Shown: in pieces, positions 18,793-26,641 of the stretch
Position numbering within the stretch: the first letter of the stretch is position 1
Layout of the letters: each line of letters starts with the position of its first letter
NCBI GenBank assembly: GCA_903872505.1
Contig: CAIQKV010000014.1
Coordinates: forward strand, 1-59,597
Length of the DNA: 59,597 nt
Direction: 5' to 3'
Source: an uncultured Opitutia bacterium
GTDB taxonomy: Bacteria; Verrucomicrobiota; Verrucomicrobiia; Opitutales; Opitutaceae
The notes under the pieces: generated by a model
Seen by the model: the letters and a program-made list of their open reading frames with translations, nothing else
Databases searched by the model: none
What the model was told of the DNA's origin: nothing
Made by a program: the position numbers and the translations under genes

Positions 18793-19236
18793 ATGAACCT
18801 CATCGAGATCAAGGCCGACGCGAGCGTCGACCTGGCCGGGTTCGATTTTTCGCAGGTGGCGCCCGAGGCGTCGGCCGCGACCCGCGAGATGTACGCGCTC
18901 ACGGGATTTGTCCCGCCGTGGATCGGCTATGTCGCACGGGAAGCCGGGAAAGCCGTTGGGTTCTGCGCGTTCAAGACTCCGCCAGCCGGGGGCCGGGTAG
19001 AGATCGCCTACAATACTTTTCCGGAATGCGAAGGCCGCGGGGTGGCCACGCAGATGGCGCGGATGATGATGGAGCTGGCGTGGCAAACCGACCCCGCACT
19101 GACCGTGGTCGCCCAGACCCTGCCGGAAGAGGGCGCCTCGACCGCGATCCTGCGCAAGCTCGGCTTCCAGTTGCTCGGTACCATCCAGCACCCGACCGAC
19201 GGCCCAGTGTGGGAGTGGACACGCAACAGGCCGTGA
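18793..19236 (+). CDS. GNAT-family N-acetyltransferase
   Basis: A 147-residue acetyltransferase of the GNAT fold. The acetyl-CoA-binding motif A is seen as ECEGRGVATQMARMMME near residues 77-93 (Q/RxxGxG/A form, here EGRGVAT). The C-terminal motif B region is STAILRKLGFQLLGT, typical of RimJ/RimL-like enzymes; the substrate is unknown. It starts 22 bp after purL. Its TGA stop overlaps by one base the start of the second purL tail copy, so gene plus tail form a single unit inserted after purL. It is probably expressed from the purL transcript. Confidence 0.85.
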   Translation: MNLIEIKADASVDLAGFDFSQVAPEASAATREMYALTGFVPPWIGYVAREAGKAVGFCAFKTPPAGGRVEIAYNTFPECEGRGVATQMARMMMELAWQTDPALTVVAQTLPEEGASTAILRKLGFQLLGTIQHPTDGPVWEWTRNRP

Positions 19237-19313
19237 GCTGGCCGCCCGCCGACTGGCCGGAGGATTCGCCCTGGATGAAGCTCTTCTCCAACGCCCGCGC
19301 CTGGGTGGGCTGA
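19236..19313 (+). repeat. purL tail repeat, copy 2 (vestigial C-terminus)
   Basis: 78 bp that would encode [14 protein letters not shown] and on to NARAWVG-stop, the PurL C-terminus, without any purL body before it. It matches copy 3 at 76 of 78 positions. The likeness to purL runs up to the stop codon; copies 2 and 3 share two further bases. It directly follows the acetyltransferase gene. Confidence 0.92.
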
Positions 19314-19377
19314 TCCCCAAGGCTCGCCTTGGCGCGTTTGGACTGATACTCAATCGGAACCCCGACCCCCGTCCGAT

Positions 19378-19998
19378 ATGAAGAAATCGTTGCTCTCTTT
19401 TTTCCTGCTCGGCGTGCTGCTGGTGAGTCCGTTGCTGGCCGAGGATGCGGCGTCCGCCAGCTCTGATCGGGATGCGCGCGCCAAAGCTGCGACCGAACAG
19501 CGCCTGGCCTATGCAGCTTCCGCCGAGTATAATCCGTATGAAACCAAAGCCAGCGATTGCCGGAAGAACGCCGGGGAATTGCTGAAAAAGGGGGACTTTG
19601 CCGGCGCGATCGCCGAGGCCAGGAAAGGGCTCGAGTCGTCCAAGTACGACATTGGCCTGTTGGTCGTCTTGGCGACGGCCTACCGGGGCGCGGGTGACAT
19701 TCCCAACGCCGAAAAAACCCGCCGGCAGTGGATAAGCCTCGTCGACTCCATCCTGCGCAGCGGCGACGGGCGGGATTTTGCGACCGCCTACCAAGTAATC
19801 ACCGTAGCGGAAGAATATGCGGTGCTGGGCGTCCTCGGCATGGAGGTAACGAACCAATCCCTGGTCGGGCACGGCGGCAGTGAGTTTGACAAAATGCAGG
19901 TCAAGGAACGCAAGTCCGGCGACGAGCTCACGCTCTATTTCAATGTCGACCTGCCCATGAGATGGCTGAACCGGCAATTCTCCGAAAAGAAGAAATGA
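19378..19998 (+). CDS. Exported TPR-like hypothetical protein
   Basis: A 206-residue protein with a clear signal peptide ([20 protein letters not shown], cleaved near LLA-ED). The mature part has a helical repeat region ([20 protein letters not shown], then [20 protein letters not shown]) like two to three TPR units. The C-terminal half ([30 protein letters not shown]) may correspond to the DUF4919 group, but that is a weak recollection. It is periplasmic or surface-exposed. Codon use is less GC-biased than its neighbours, as expected for a recently acquired gene. It is the only gene between purL tail copies 2 and 3. Confidence 0.7.
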   Translation: MKKSLLSFFLLGVLLVSPLLAEDAASASSDRDARAKAATEQRLAYAASAEYNPYETKASDCRKNAGELLKKGDFAGAIAEARKGLESSKYDIGLLVVLATAYRGAGDIPNAEKTRRQWISLVDSILRSGDGRDFATAYQVITVAEEYAVLGVLGMEVTNQSLVGHGGSEFDKMQVKERKSGDELTLYFNVDLPMRWLNRQFSEKKK

Positions 19999-20126
19999 GG
20001 CGTCCAGTCGGGCGACGATCCTGACGCCGCATCCCGACGTAGCGCGGCAGCGCGAAGATGGTGAGCCACAATGTGGCGAGGCCGAAGGCCGTGCGATTCG
20101 GGTGCCCAATGGGCAGATTCGCACGC

Positions 20127-20230
20127 AACGGGTCTTCCGGACCCAGGCCTTCAGCTGGCATCCCGCCGACTGGCCGGAGGATTCGCCCTGGATGAAGCTC
20201 TTCTCCAACGCCCGCGCCTGGGTGGGCTGA
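20127..20230 (+). repeat. purL tail repeat, copy 3 (vestigial C-terminus)
   Basis: 104 bp encoding [20 protein letters not shown] and on to the stop; 99 of 104 positions match the true purL end. The next base after the stop codon begins the 3' end of the convergent TPM-domain gene. The 128 bp before it (19999-20126) hold only GC-rich sequence with short palindromes, such as TGCCCAATGGGCA near 20103. Confidence 0.92.
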
Positions 20231-20806
20231 TCACTTCGGCCCGAGCTTGGCGATCAGGGCGTCGATCAGGGCCTCGGTTTGCAGGCGCAGCTGCAGGTCC
20301 CGCGGCGGCTCCGCGTCGCCGGGCAGGTTTTTGCGCAGCGCCGCAAAGCCCGCCTCGGCCCGGTCGTGCGCGACGGCCAGCATGGCCTCCTTGGCGTCGT
20401 GGATCGCCCCGCTCGCGGTCAGCGCCTGCACGGTGCCGGGTTTCCCGGCAAAGCGCGGCGCGAGGTCGTCGCCGATCCAGACCCGCCAGTCGGATTCCTC
20501 GGCAAAATAAACGATGAGCACGCCGCGCTGCCCCACCCCCAGCCGCCCGGCGAGGGCGTGCATGTAGGCCCCGGGCACCTCGTCCTCCCGGGCGCTCGGG
20601 GAGCGCTCATGAAACTCCACGAGGACCCTGATCCCGCTGCGGCGCTCGAACTCCGCCAGCTTGCCCTCGAGCATCTCCAGGTCGCCCGGGATCGCGGGCA
20701 GCAGGTGGACGGTATTGTCGATGTGGTCGGTCCGGTCGGCCGCCATCAAGGCGGTCGGCAAGGCGCCGAGTAACAAGATGGAGAGCCAGGCAAGCGGGCG
20801 TCGCAT
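20231..20806 (-). CDS. TPM-domain (YgcG-like) exported protein
   Basis: A 191-residue protein with a signal peptide (MRRPLAWLSILLLGALPTAL, cleaved after AMA). The mature part follows the TPM_phosphatase/YgcG fold: LEMLEGKLAEFERRSGIRV, RGVLIVYFAEESDWRVWIG, then the closing helix. The family is found in periplasmic proteins implicated in photosystem repair or stress; its activity is weakly defined. No C-terminal transmembrane anchor is seen. The start was set at 20806 because the 13 codons upstream break the signal peptide. Its stop touches the end of the third purL tail. Confidence 0.75.
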   Translation of the reverse strand: MRRPLAWLSILLLGALPTALMAADRTDHIDNTVHLLPAIPGDLEMLEGKLAEFERRSGIRVLVEFHERSPSAREDEVPGAYMHALAGRLGVGQRGVLIVYFAEESDWRVWIGDDLAPRFAGKPGTVQALTASGAIHDAKEAMLAVAHDRAEAGFAALRKNLPGDAEPPRDLQLRLQTEALIDALIAKLGPK

Positions 20807-20854
20807 GGCCGGCACCTTGCAGCGTTCGCCGCCGCCGCGCAACACCGGGCTGGC

Positions 20855-21505
20855 TCAATCCGGCCGGGCGAACGACACGATCTGGTCCTTGGCCCGGTGG
20901 TTGGTCCAGAACTTCGTGCCGTCGAACGCCAGCGCCCGCGCCGGGAACGGAATGCGCACGAGGTCCTCGATCTTCGGCGCCGACAGGCGCGGGTCCACGC
21001 GCGTGAGCCAGTAGTTGTCCGTTTCCTCCGCGTCGGTGGTGATGAGGTAGATCAGGCCGCCGACGAACACCTGCCCGCAGATGCCATGCGGCACCTTGAT
21101 CACGCGCTCGACCTCGCCCTCCGCGCCGAGTGTCAGCACCTTTTTCGGATACCACTGGCTGAGATGGAGCCGCGCGCCGTCCCAGCCGAGCTGCGAGCCG
21201 CTGTCGTCCGGGCAGGGCAGCCCGAAGACCGGGTCGAACCCGTGCCACGGCACACAGCGGCGGATGATGCGGTGGTCTTCCTCGGTCTCACCGCTGACCA
21301 CGCGCAGCTCGGCGCCGGCGAAGGTCATGCCCCACGGCTTGCCCGGGGCGGCGGTGTCCCACTTGACCGTCCAAGTGGCGGGATCGATGGCGTAGAGGCG
21401 CTGCGTGATGAGCGAGCCCATCCAGAGGGTCGAGCCGTCCCAGGCGAGCGCCTGGGGCCGGGGGGCGGGCGAGGCCAGGCGAGAGAGTTCCGTGATGTCG
21501 TTCAT
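20855..21505 (-). CDS. Beta-propeller-like hypothetical protein
   Basis: A 216-residue cytosolic protein without a signal peptide. It has repeated propeller-type strands: ALAWDGSTLWMGSLITQRLY, WGMTFAGAELRVVSGE, SQLGWDGARLHLSQW, VFVGGLIYLIT, ALAFDGTKFWTNHR. The pattern (hydrophobic, D-G, W) resembles YncE/SMP-30-like or glutamine-cyclotransferase-like propellers, but only about four blades fit, so it may be a half propeller that dimerises. No catalytic residues are evident. It lies 48 bp upstream of the TPM gene on the same strand. Confidence 0.6.
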   Translation of the reverse strand: MNDITELSRLASPAPRPQALAWDGSTLWMGSLITQRLYAIDPATWTVKWDTAAPGKPWGMTFAGAELRVVSGETEEDHRIIRRCVPWHGFDPVFGLPCPDDSGSQLGWDGARLHLSQWYPKKVLTLGAEGEVERVIKVPHGICGQVFVGGLIYLITTDAEETDNYWLTRVDPRLSAPKIEDLVRIPFPARALAFDGTKFWTNHRAKDQIVSFARPD

Positions 21506-21563
21506 GGCGGTGTTGCTAAGCGAACCCGGCCAAAAGGCGAAGGAAGAAACGGCGGGAGGCGGC

Positions 21564-22304
21564 TCAGGTCGCGTCCGCGGCCGGCGCCGCGCGCCGGCAA
21601 ACCAGGAGGACCTCGTGGATCCCGGCCAAATCCATCAGGCCCTCCGTGAATTTCAACCGCTGCTGGAGCAGCAGGCCGAGCGGGAACAGCAGCCAGTTGT
21701 AGAGGCGGACGGCCGCAGTGCGATGCTGGGTGAGCCAGCGGGCCGAATGGTCCAGCAGCCGCGGATTGTTGGATTGCATCCCGAACACGGCGCTCCTTTC
21801 CACGACCAGCCCGTGGCTGGCGATCAACTCCCGCAGCGCCCCCGGCTCGTAGCGGCGGACGTGCCCGACGCAGTCATCAAACGCCGTCCAGTGGGCGGCG
21901 TGCAGCGGCACGGAAAAGATCAGGCGGCCGCCCGGCTTCAGCACCCGGGTCAACTCGGTAAAGACGCGCCGGTCATCCACGACGTGCTCAATCACATCGA
22001 ACACGGTCACGAGATCGAATTGGCCATCGGCATAGGGAGGCGCGGTGATTTCACCATGCCGGGCGAGCCCGCCGCGGGCATTCAACCGCCGGATGACGAG
22101 CGGACTCAGGTCGAGGAAATGCGTGCCGGCGACCGGCAGCCGCGGGCGCAGGCCCGGACCGATTTCCAAGCGCGCGGATGCCGCGGGCAGCAGGGCGGAA
22201 ATCATCGGCCAGGTATTGAAGCGTTCCGGCCGCGTCAGGTAGGTCAGGGCCCAGAAGGCATCGTAGAACTCGCTGTTCCTGGCCACAAAGTCGCGGGAGT
22301 TCAT
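21564..22304 (-). CDS. Class I SAM-dependent methyltransferase
   Basis: A 246-residue methyltransferase. Motif I is LEIGPGLRPRLP near residues 46-57, motif II FDLVTVFDVIEHV around 95-107, and LKPGGRLIFSVPL in motif III, all standard for the UbiE/Methyltransf_11 group. The acceptor is unknown. The C-terminal part has a hydrophobic helix (AVRLYNWLLFPLGLLLQQRL), possibly membrane-associating, as seen in lipid or polysaccharide methyltransferases. The start at 22304 gives the family N-terminus (MNSRDFVARNSEFYDAFW). Confidence 0.8.
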   Translation of the reverse strand: MNSRDFVARNSEFYDAFWALTYLTRPERFNTWPMISALLPAASARLEIGPGLRPRLPVAGTHFLDLSPLVIRRLNARGGLARHGEITAPPYADGQFDLVTVFDVIEHVVDDRRVFTELTRVLKPGGRLIFSVPLHAAHWTAFDDCVGHVRRYEPGALRELIASHGLVVERSAVFGMQSNNPRLLDHSARWLTQHRTAAVRLYNWLLFPLGLLLQQRLKFTEGLMDLAGIHEVLLVCRRAAPAADAT

Positions 22305-22465
22305 CGGGGAGCGGAGGCCGCTCGCCCCACTTACGCCCCCCCAGCCCGAATACACAACCTCAACCCCACTCCGAAGGGCCCGCAGCCGCATTGGAGGAGA
22401 GGTCGGGGCATGGGGGCAAAATACCCGGAGACCCCGGGGGCCGGCCGGTGTCCATGCCTTCGTCC

Positions 22466-22678
22466 ATGAACGAAACCAAGTTCCAGCAGCACGGCGGCGC
22501 CCACGCCGCCGAGCACCCGCCGCACGGCCCCTACTGGAAGCGCATGCATCACAGCCTGTTTTTCTGGATCGCCTTCGTCTTCCTGATGGCCGCGATGATC
22601 ACCTACGTGATGACCAACAACCTGGCGCTCCGGCCGGGCAAGACACCGCAGACACCTGTCCCCGCGCTCAGCCCCTGA
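22466..22678 (+). CDS. Small single-pass membrane protein
   Basis: A 70-residue protein with a His-rich head (KFQQHGGAHAAEHPPHGPYW) and one transmembrane helix (SLFFWIAFVFLMAAMITYVM), then a short Pro-rich tail. It resembles the small uncharacterised Verrucomicrobial membrane proteins of this type. An alternative ATG at 22454 would add four residues. No function can be assigned; metal binding by the His cluster is a guess. Confidence 0.6.
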   Translation: MNETKFQQHGGAHAAEHPPHGPYWKRMHHSLFFWIAFVFLMAAMITYVMTNNLALRPGKTPQTPVPALSP

Positions 22679-22705
22679 CGTTTCTCTCCCGTCGCGGCGC
22701 CCGGA

Positions 22706-22732
22706 CCAATGTCACCTATTAAGTGACATTGC
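22706..22732. repeat. 27-bp palindromic repeat, left copy
   Basis: Reads CAATGTCACC near 22707, then mirrors itself with GTGACATTG at 22723-22731 (9-bp arms). The same sequence occurs in direct orientation at 24130-24156 with two differences, so the pair brackets the GT87-like gene. Confidence 0.85.
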
Positions 22733-22762
22733 GGCTTTCTCCCTCTCGCGGCGAAGTCCGGA

Positions 22763-24076
22763 TCACGGCGCCGACGCCAGCCGCGCGAGCTGCCGCCGGC
22801 TCCAGTCGAGCGCGAGCCGGAGGCAGACGCCCATCAGCACCCAGTAACCCAGCTGGACGAGAATCGTGACGCCGTGGAAAAACGTCAGCGCGTGCGCCCG
22901 CCCGGCGCGTGTCAGATGCGGGCCGAGCGTGTTCAGCGCCGCCATCGCCAGCCCGCCGGCCCAGCAGTCGGCGAGCAGGAGCGCGAGCAGCGCCCGCGCC
23001 TGGTTCCGGCCGAGGGCTTCGGGCGCATCGCGCAACACCCAGGGCACCAGCGCCCAGAGGAACACGAGCTTGTAGTTGTAGGACGTGCCGATGACGAAGC
23101 AGCCGAGCATGACCGCGCCGGCGACCGCCGCGGCCATGAACCGGTCTTCGCTTCCGGGCGAGCGCGCGGCGCCGCTTCCGCCCGCCAGCAGATATCCCCC
23201 GAAAAGACTCGCGAGGCCCGCGATCCACCCGGCCGCCGCCGGCAGCCAGGGCACAACCGACTCACCCAGCACCTTGATCCCGAAGGCCTGCAGCCCCACC
23301 GACGCGGTGACGACGAAGCCGTAGCGGCTGATCGCCTCGAAGGCGGGCACGAGGCTCGGCCAGCCCACCGCGATGATCCCGGCCACGAGCGCAAACAGGG
23401 CCAGCAACTCGCGCCGGCGCGGGGCCCGGAGCAGGCCGATCACGGCGGCCGCGGGATAATATTTTAAAATCACCATCGCACCGGTGAGGGCCGCGCCGAT
23501 CGTCCGCCACACTTGGCCGGCGCGCTGCAGCATCCACACCGCCAGCGCGAGCAGGACGAAAATCACCAGGTCGTTGTTGGCGCGGTAAACCGCGAGGAGC
23601 CACGCGGGAGAGGCAAGGACCGCGATGCAGATGATCGCCTCGCGCCAGCTGCGCACCCGCCAAATCAAGAGGGCGGCGGCCAGTGTCGCCGCCACCAGCG
23701 CATAGCCCAGCCGGCCGGTGTCGGCGCGCGTCAGTCCCGGGTGCCCGGGCCAGAGCCACCACGTCGAATAGAGCAGCGGACGCTGGTACGGATCGAGGGG
23801 GTTCAGCGCATAAGGATCCAGGCCGCGGCCAGCCGCCTCGTTCGCCGCCAGGAGTCCCTGTAGATCGAGGAAAGCACCGGACGGGCCCAGTCCCAGCGCG
23901 GTGGCGAGGTGCGGCGTGACCAGCGCCGCTTGCCAGGTCAGCACGACCACGAGCGCAGCAACAGCGGCGGGCAGCCACGGCCAGCGGACGCGAACAAGCG
24001 GGGCCCCGCTCACGGCTGGCTGGGTGGTTTCCGGGCTCGGTGGCATCAAGGTCCGCGGGCGGTCGCGTTCGCCCAT
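22763..24076 (-). CDS. GT87-family-like membrane glycosyltransferase (DUF2029)
   Basis: A 437-residue polytopic membrane protein with about 10 hydrophobic segments. The first periplasmic loop contains an Asp/Asn-rich stretch (FLDLQGLLAANEAAGRGLDP) followed by LDPYQRPLLYSTWW, and a later AVYRANNDLVIFVLLALAVW. These are typical of the DUF2029/GT87 polyprenol-phosphate-mannose-dependent family, in which an early acidic residue is catalytic. It could add sugars to a lipid carrier or to the envelope. The start ATG at 24076 is the best candidate; 24046 (MPPS) is possible. It sits between two 27-bp repeats and apart from other glycan genes. Confidence 0.72.
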   Translation of the reverse strand: MGERDRPRTLMPPSPETTQPAVSGAPLVRVRWPWLPAAVAALVVVLTWQAALVTPHLATALGLGPSGAFLDLQGLLAANEAAGRGLDPYALNPLDPYQRPLLYSTWWLWPGHPGLTRADTGRLGYALVAATLAAALLIWRVRSWREAIICIAVLASPAWLLAVYRANNDLVIFVLLALAVWMLQRAGQVWRTIGAALTGAMVILKYYPAAAVIGLLRAPRRRELLALFALVAGIIAVGWPSLVPAFEAISRYGFVVTASVGLQAFGIKVLGESVVPWLPAAAGWIAGLASLFGGYLLAGGSGAARSPGSEDRFMAAAVAGAVMLGCFVIGTSYNYKLVFLWALVPWVLRDAPEALGRNQARALLALLLADCWAGGLAMAALNTLGPHLTRAGRAHALTFFHGVTILVQLGYWVLMGVCLRLALDWSRRQLARLASAP

Positions 24077-24129
24077 GGCTACGGATCCGCGCCAAACCTG
24101 GCAAGGTGAGTTTCGCCCGCGCGCCCAAT

Positions 24130-24156
24130 CCAATGTCATCTATTAGGTGACATTGC
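24130..24156. repeat. 27-bp palindromic repeat, right copy
   Basis: Same as 22706-22732 in direct orientation, with two substitutions that keep most of the hairpin (CAATGTCA ... TGACATTG). It lies 53 bp upstream of the GT87-like start, in the likely promoter region, so it could be a regulatory operator as well as an element end. Confidence 0.85.
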
Positions 24157-24204
24157 TGCGTGGCAGCGGCGGCCGGGTGAGCGGCCGGTTTTCCGGCCCG
24201 CGGC

Positions 24205-24402
24205 CTACTTCACCACCGGCAGGTGGATGTCGCCGGAGTGGCTGATGACGCCAAAACCATAGAGGAGCCACAGGACGACCACGATCACGACGACCGCGTT
24301 GAGGATCGTCTTGATCGTCGACTGCATCGGAATGTAGGTGTTGATCAGCCAGAGGACGACACCGACCACGATCAGGGTGAGGACTACGTTAATGAGGGGC
24401 AT
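24205..24402 (-). CDS. Thivi_2564-type small membrane protein
   Basis: A 65-residue protein with two transmembrane helices (INVVLTLIVVGVVLWLINTY and ILNAVVVIVVVLWLLYGF) and a short periplasmic tail. It is the same layout and sequence style as the conserved Thivi_2564 family, whose function is unknown. It is probably monocistronic. Confidence 0.75.
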   Translation of the reverse strand: MPLINVVLTLIVVGVVLWLINTYIPMQSTIKTILNAVVVIVVVLWLLYGFGVISHSGDIHLPVVK

Positions 24403-24485
24403 GCCTCACGATAGCCCGAAGCGCCGCGGGTCGGTATGGGGTCAAACCCTAGCCGACCTGCCCGGAGGAAGCCTCCGTGCGGCCG

Positions 24486-25676
24486 CTATTTGACCAGCGT
24501 GGCCCCGGTCAGCCGGGCGATCGCACCGAGCGAGGTCTGGGCGGCGTTCAGGCCGAGGCGGAAATCCTGGTCGCTGAAGGTGGCGTACCGATCCGTCGGC
24601 TGGTGCCAGTGCGGGTCCCAGCCCGCGCCGATCTCGCGGCCGCGCTCGTTCTCGCGCAGGCTGATGGCGGGCACGAGGTTCATGAAGGGCGTGCTGTCGG
24701 TGTTGGTCATGTGCTGGCCGACGGCGGCGGGATAATCGGTGGCGTAGGCCTCGTTGGCGGCGGCGAACGCCCACGCGAGCTGCTGCGCGCCGGCGGCAAA
24801 CTTGGCGGTCGATTGAAACTCGATGTTCACGTCCGCCTCGGGCCGCTGCGCCTTCGCGACGGTCCCGTCCGCGCGCGGCATGCCGTGGTCGAACAGCATC
24901 ATGTCGTGCTGGATCATGCCGAGCCACCGGGGCTCCGGATACCGGCCGGAGCCCACTGGGTCCTCCTTGCCCTGGAGCGCCGCGCGCTGGGCGACGTAGG
25001 CGTAGGCGCCGTTGAGCCCGGTCTCCTCGTTGTTCCAAATCACGAAGCGGATCGACCGCTCGGTCTTCACGTCGGGCGACGCCATGATCCGCGCCAGCTC
25101 CATGACGAGCGCGGTGCCGGAGCCGTCGTCGTTGGCGGCCTCGCCCCACCCGTGGCCGTCCACGTGTGCGCCGATGATGTACATCTCCTCGGGATGCGTG
25201 GTGCCGACCTTGGTGCAGTAAACCTCCTCGCGCGGGCCCACGTCGCCCGGCTGGGCGTTGAGCGCGCGGAGCTTCACGTCGGGCTGGCGGAGCGGGTCGG
25301 TGTTCACGCCGGTGGGGCCCCGGAGCCCGCGGTAGCGTCCCCCGCCCTGCGCGGCGTCGGGCCGGTTGGCGATGGCCGGCCCGCTCGGCTTGCGGGGATC
25401 GGTCGGGAAAAAGTCATACTTGAGCCGGGCGGTGTTGGTGTAGCCGTAGCTCCTGAGTTGCGCCTCGATCCAGTCGGTCGCCGCGCGGTTGCGGTCGGTG
25501 CCCTGGCGCCGGTCGCCGAACTGCGTCAGGCCCTTGATCGTGGCCTTGTAGCGCTCGAGGTCGAGCCGGCCCACCAGCACCTGGATGGGATCAGCCGGCG
25601 GGGGCGGCGGTGCGGCCTGGGCGGCGGCGGAGGCCGCGAGGACCAATCCAAGACCAGCGGCAAAGAGGTGTTTCAT
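24486..25676 (-). CDS. M28-family zinc aminopeptidase, exported
   Basis: A 396-residue protein with a signal peptide (MKHLFAAGLGLVLAASAAAQ). The M28 metal centre is visible: H and D in AHVDGHGWGEAANDDGSGTA, the catalytic EE in IWNNEETGLNGAY, a further Asp in the IQHDMMLFDHG region, and the last His in HWHQPTDRY. All expected ligands appear to be present, so it should be an active aminopeptidase or carboxypeptidase-like enzyme degrading peptides outside the cytoplasm. It stands alone; its promoter region contains the vestigial CPBP tail. Confidence 0.85.
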   Translation of the reverse strand: MKHLFAAGLGLVLAASAAAQAAPPPPPADPIQVLVGRLDLERYKATIKGLTQFGDRRQGTDRNRAATDWIEAQLRSYGYTNTARLKYDFFPTDPRKPSGPAIANRPDAAQGGGRYRGLRGPTGVNTDPLRQPDVKLRALNAQPGDVGPREEVYCTKVGTTHPEEMYIIGAHVDGHGWGEAANDDGSGTALVMELARIMASPDVKTERSIRFVIWNNEETGLNGAYAYVAQRAALQGKEDPVGSGRYPEPRWLGMIQHDMMLFDHGMPRADGTVAKAQRPEADVNIEFQSTAKFAAGAQQLAWAFAAANEAYATDYPAAVGQHMTNTDSTPFMNLVPAISLRENERGREIGAGWDPHWHQPTDRYATFSDQDFRLGLNAAQTSLGAIARLTGATLVK

Positions 25677-25758
25677 GGGTCGCATTCTAGGTGGCAACGC
25701 GAGCCAACGCAATCACGCGCGGGTTGCGCCGCGCCGTCGCCGCCCGCGCGGCGGCGGC

Positions 25759-25834
25759 TCACCGCTGCAACGCCGGGTAGGTGAAGCAGAGGAAATGCAC
25801 GGTGTTCAGCGCGAAGTGCGTGAGGATGCTCGCC
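25759..25834 (-). repeat. CPBP-protease tail repeat, vestigial copy
   Basis: 76 bp that match the true 3' end of the CPBP gene (26566-26641) at 74 of 76 positions and, on minus, would encode ASILTHFALNTVHFLCFTYP and on to its stop. The match begins at the stop codon and ends after 76 bp; faint likeness (CTGGTxxxCCAG) beyond 25840 suggests decay or deletion. No CPBP body follows. Confidence 0.93.
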
Positions 25835-25915
25835 GTGCGCTGGTCGCCAGACGAAACGAGACCGGGTAATTTCTTCGAGGCTTGCCGCAGCGACGACAAC
25901 ACCTAGGCTTGGCCC

Positions 25916-26524
25916 ATGAAGCAAACGTCTCTCGCGTGTTTGATTCTTGGGTTAGCCATCGCGCCAGTGACGTGGGCGCAAACGACGGAAGAGACCGCCG
26001 CGTCAGGTCCGTCCGTCAAGCCGACGGAAAACGCCCAGGCCAAGGCCCTGCGTGAGCAGCTCGCCCGCGAGACCGCGGCGCGGAAGGCCGAAAACGATGC
26101 GGCCATCGCCGCAGACATTGCCAAGAATCCCGATGGCGCCAACGCCCAGGCGGCGAGGAAAGCCGCGGAGGACGCCAAGGCCCGGGAACTCGAAAAGCAG
26201 ACTTCCGAGGAGAAAGCCAAGGCCGACGCGGAGGAGAACGCGAAGGCCGCCGCGACCAAGGATGAACAGGACCGCAAGGCGGCGGCCGCCGCCTGGGCGG
26301 CCGGGGCCGCAGATCGGGAACGCGCCGCGGCCGCGAAAAAGGCCGCCGTGGACAAGTGGCGCGCATCGGGCAAGCCGGGTCCCAGCATCATGATGGGCCA
26401 GCGGGCTGACGGCACGTTCACCGTGATGATCGATGGAAAAATCTCCACGTTCGCCACCGCCGCGGAAGCCAAGGCCTTCGCCGACAAGGCCAGGGACAAC
26501 GCCGATTCGACGCTCTCCTATTGA
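25916..26524 (+). CDS. Exported Ala/Lys/Glu-rich coiled-coil protein
   Basis: A 202-residue protein with a signal peptide (ACLILGLAIAPVTWA, cleaved near AQT). Residues about 35-165 are almost pure Ala/Lys/Glu/Asp helix (AKADAEENAKAAATKDEQD), likely a long coiled coil similar in composition to TolA-like linkers. The C-terminal 40 residues change character (GPSIMMGQRADGTFTVMIDG), a small beta domain. Low-complexity composition makes homology hard to judge. It is the only gene between the two CPBP tail copies, oriented toward the CPBP gene. No function is assigned. Confidence 0.65.
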   Translation: MKQTSLACLILGLAIAPVTWAQTTEETAASGPSVKPTENAQAKALREQLARETAARKAENDAAIAADIAKNPDGANAQAARKAAEDAKARELEKQTSEEKAKADAEENAKAAATKDEQDRKAAAAAWAAGAADRERAAAAKKAAVDKWRASGKPGPSIMMGQRADGTFTVMIDGKISTFATAAEAKAFADKARDNADSTLSY

Positions 26525-26565
26525 CGGATCCCGTCGCCCAGGTCTGGTCGGGCTGAATCAATCCC

Positions 26566-26641
26566 TCACCGCTGCAACGCCGGATAGGTGAAGCAGAGGA
26601 AATGCACGGTGTTCAGCGCAAAGTGCGTGAGGATGCTCGCC
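26566..26641 (-). repeat. CPBP-protease tail repeat, copy in intact gene
   Basis: The last 76 bp of the intact CPBP gene, matching 25759-25834 at 74 of 76 positions. It lies 41 bp beyond the stop of the coiled-coil gene. Confidence 0.93.

Noticed and set aside
19940-20161. Short minus-strand frame between the TPR-like gene and purL tail copy 3
   Set aside because: It reads into the 3' ends of both neighbours and has no start context. The hydrophobic segment could be a gene remnant but is too short to call.
16684-20208. Very long open frame opposite purL
   Set aside because: It mirrors purL codon bias in high-GC DNA and gives no family motifs. Similar shadows lie opposite or alongside the potassium transporter, dnaG, rpoD and the antiporter.
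18772-20230. Assembly artefact as the cause of the purL tail copies
   Set aside because: The copies differ from purL by 5 of 104 and 5 of 78 positions and are interleaved with distinct genes, which a misassembly would not create. Long reads would settle it.
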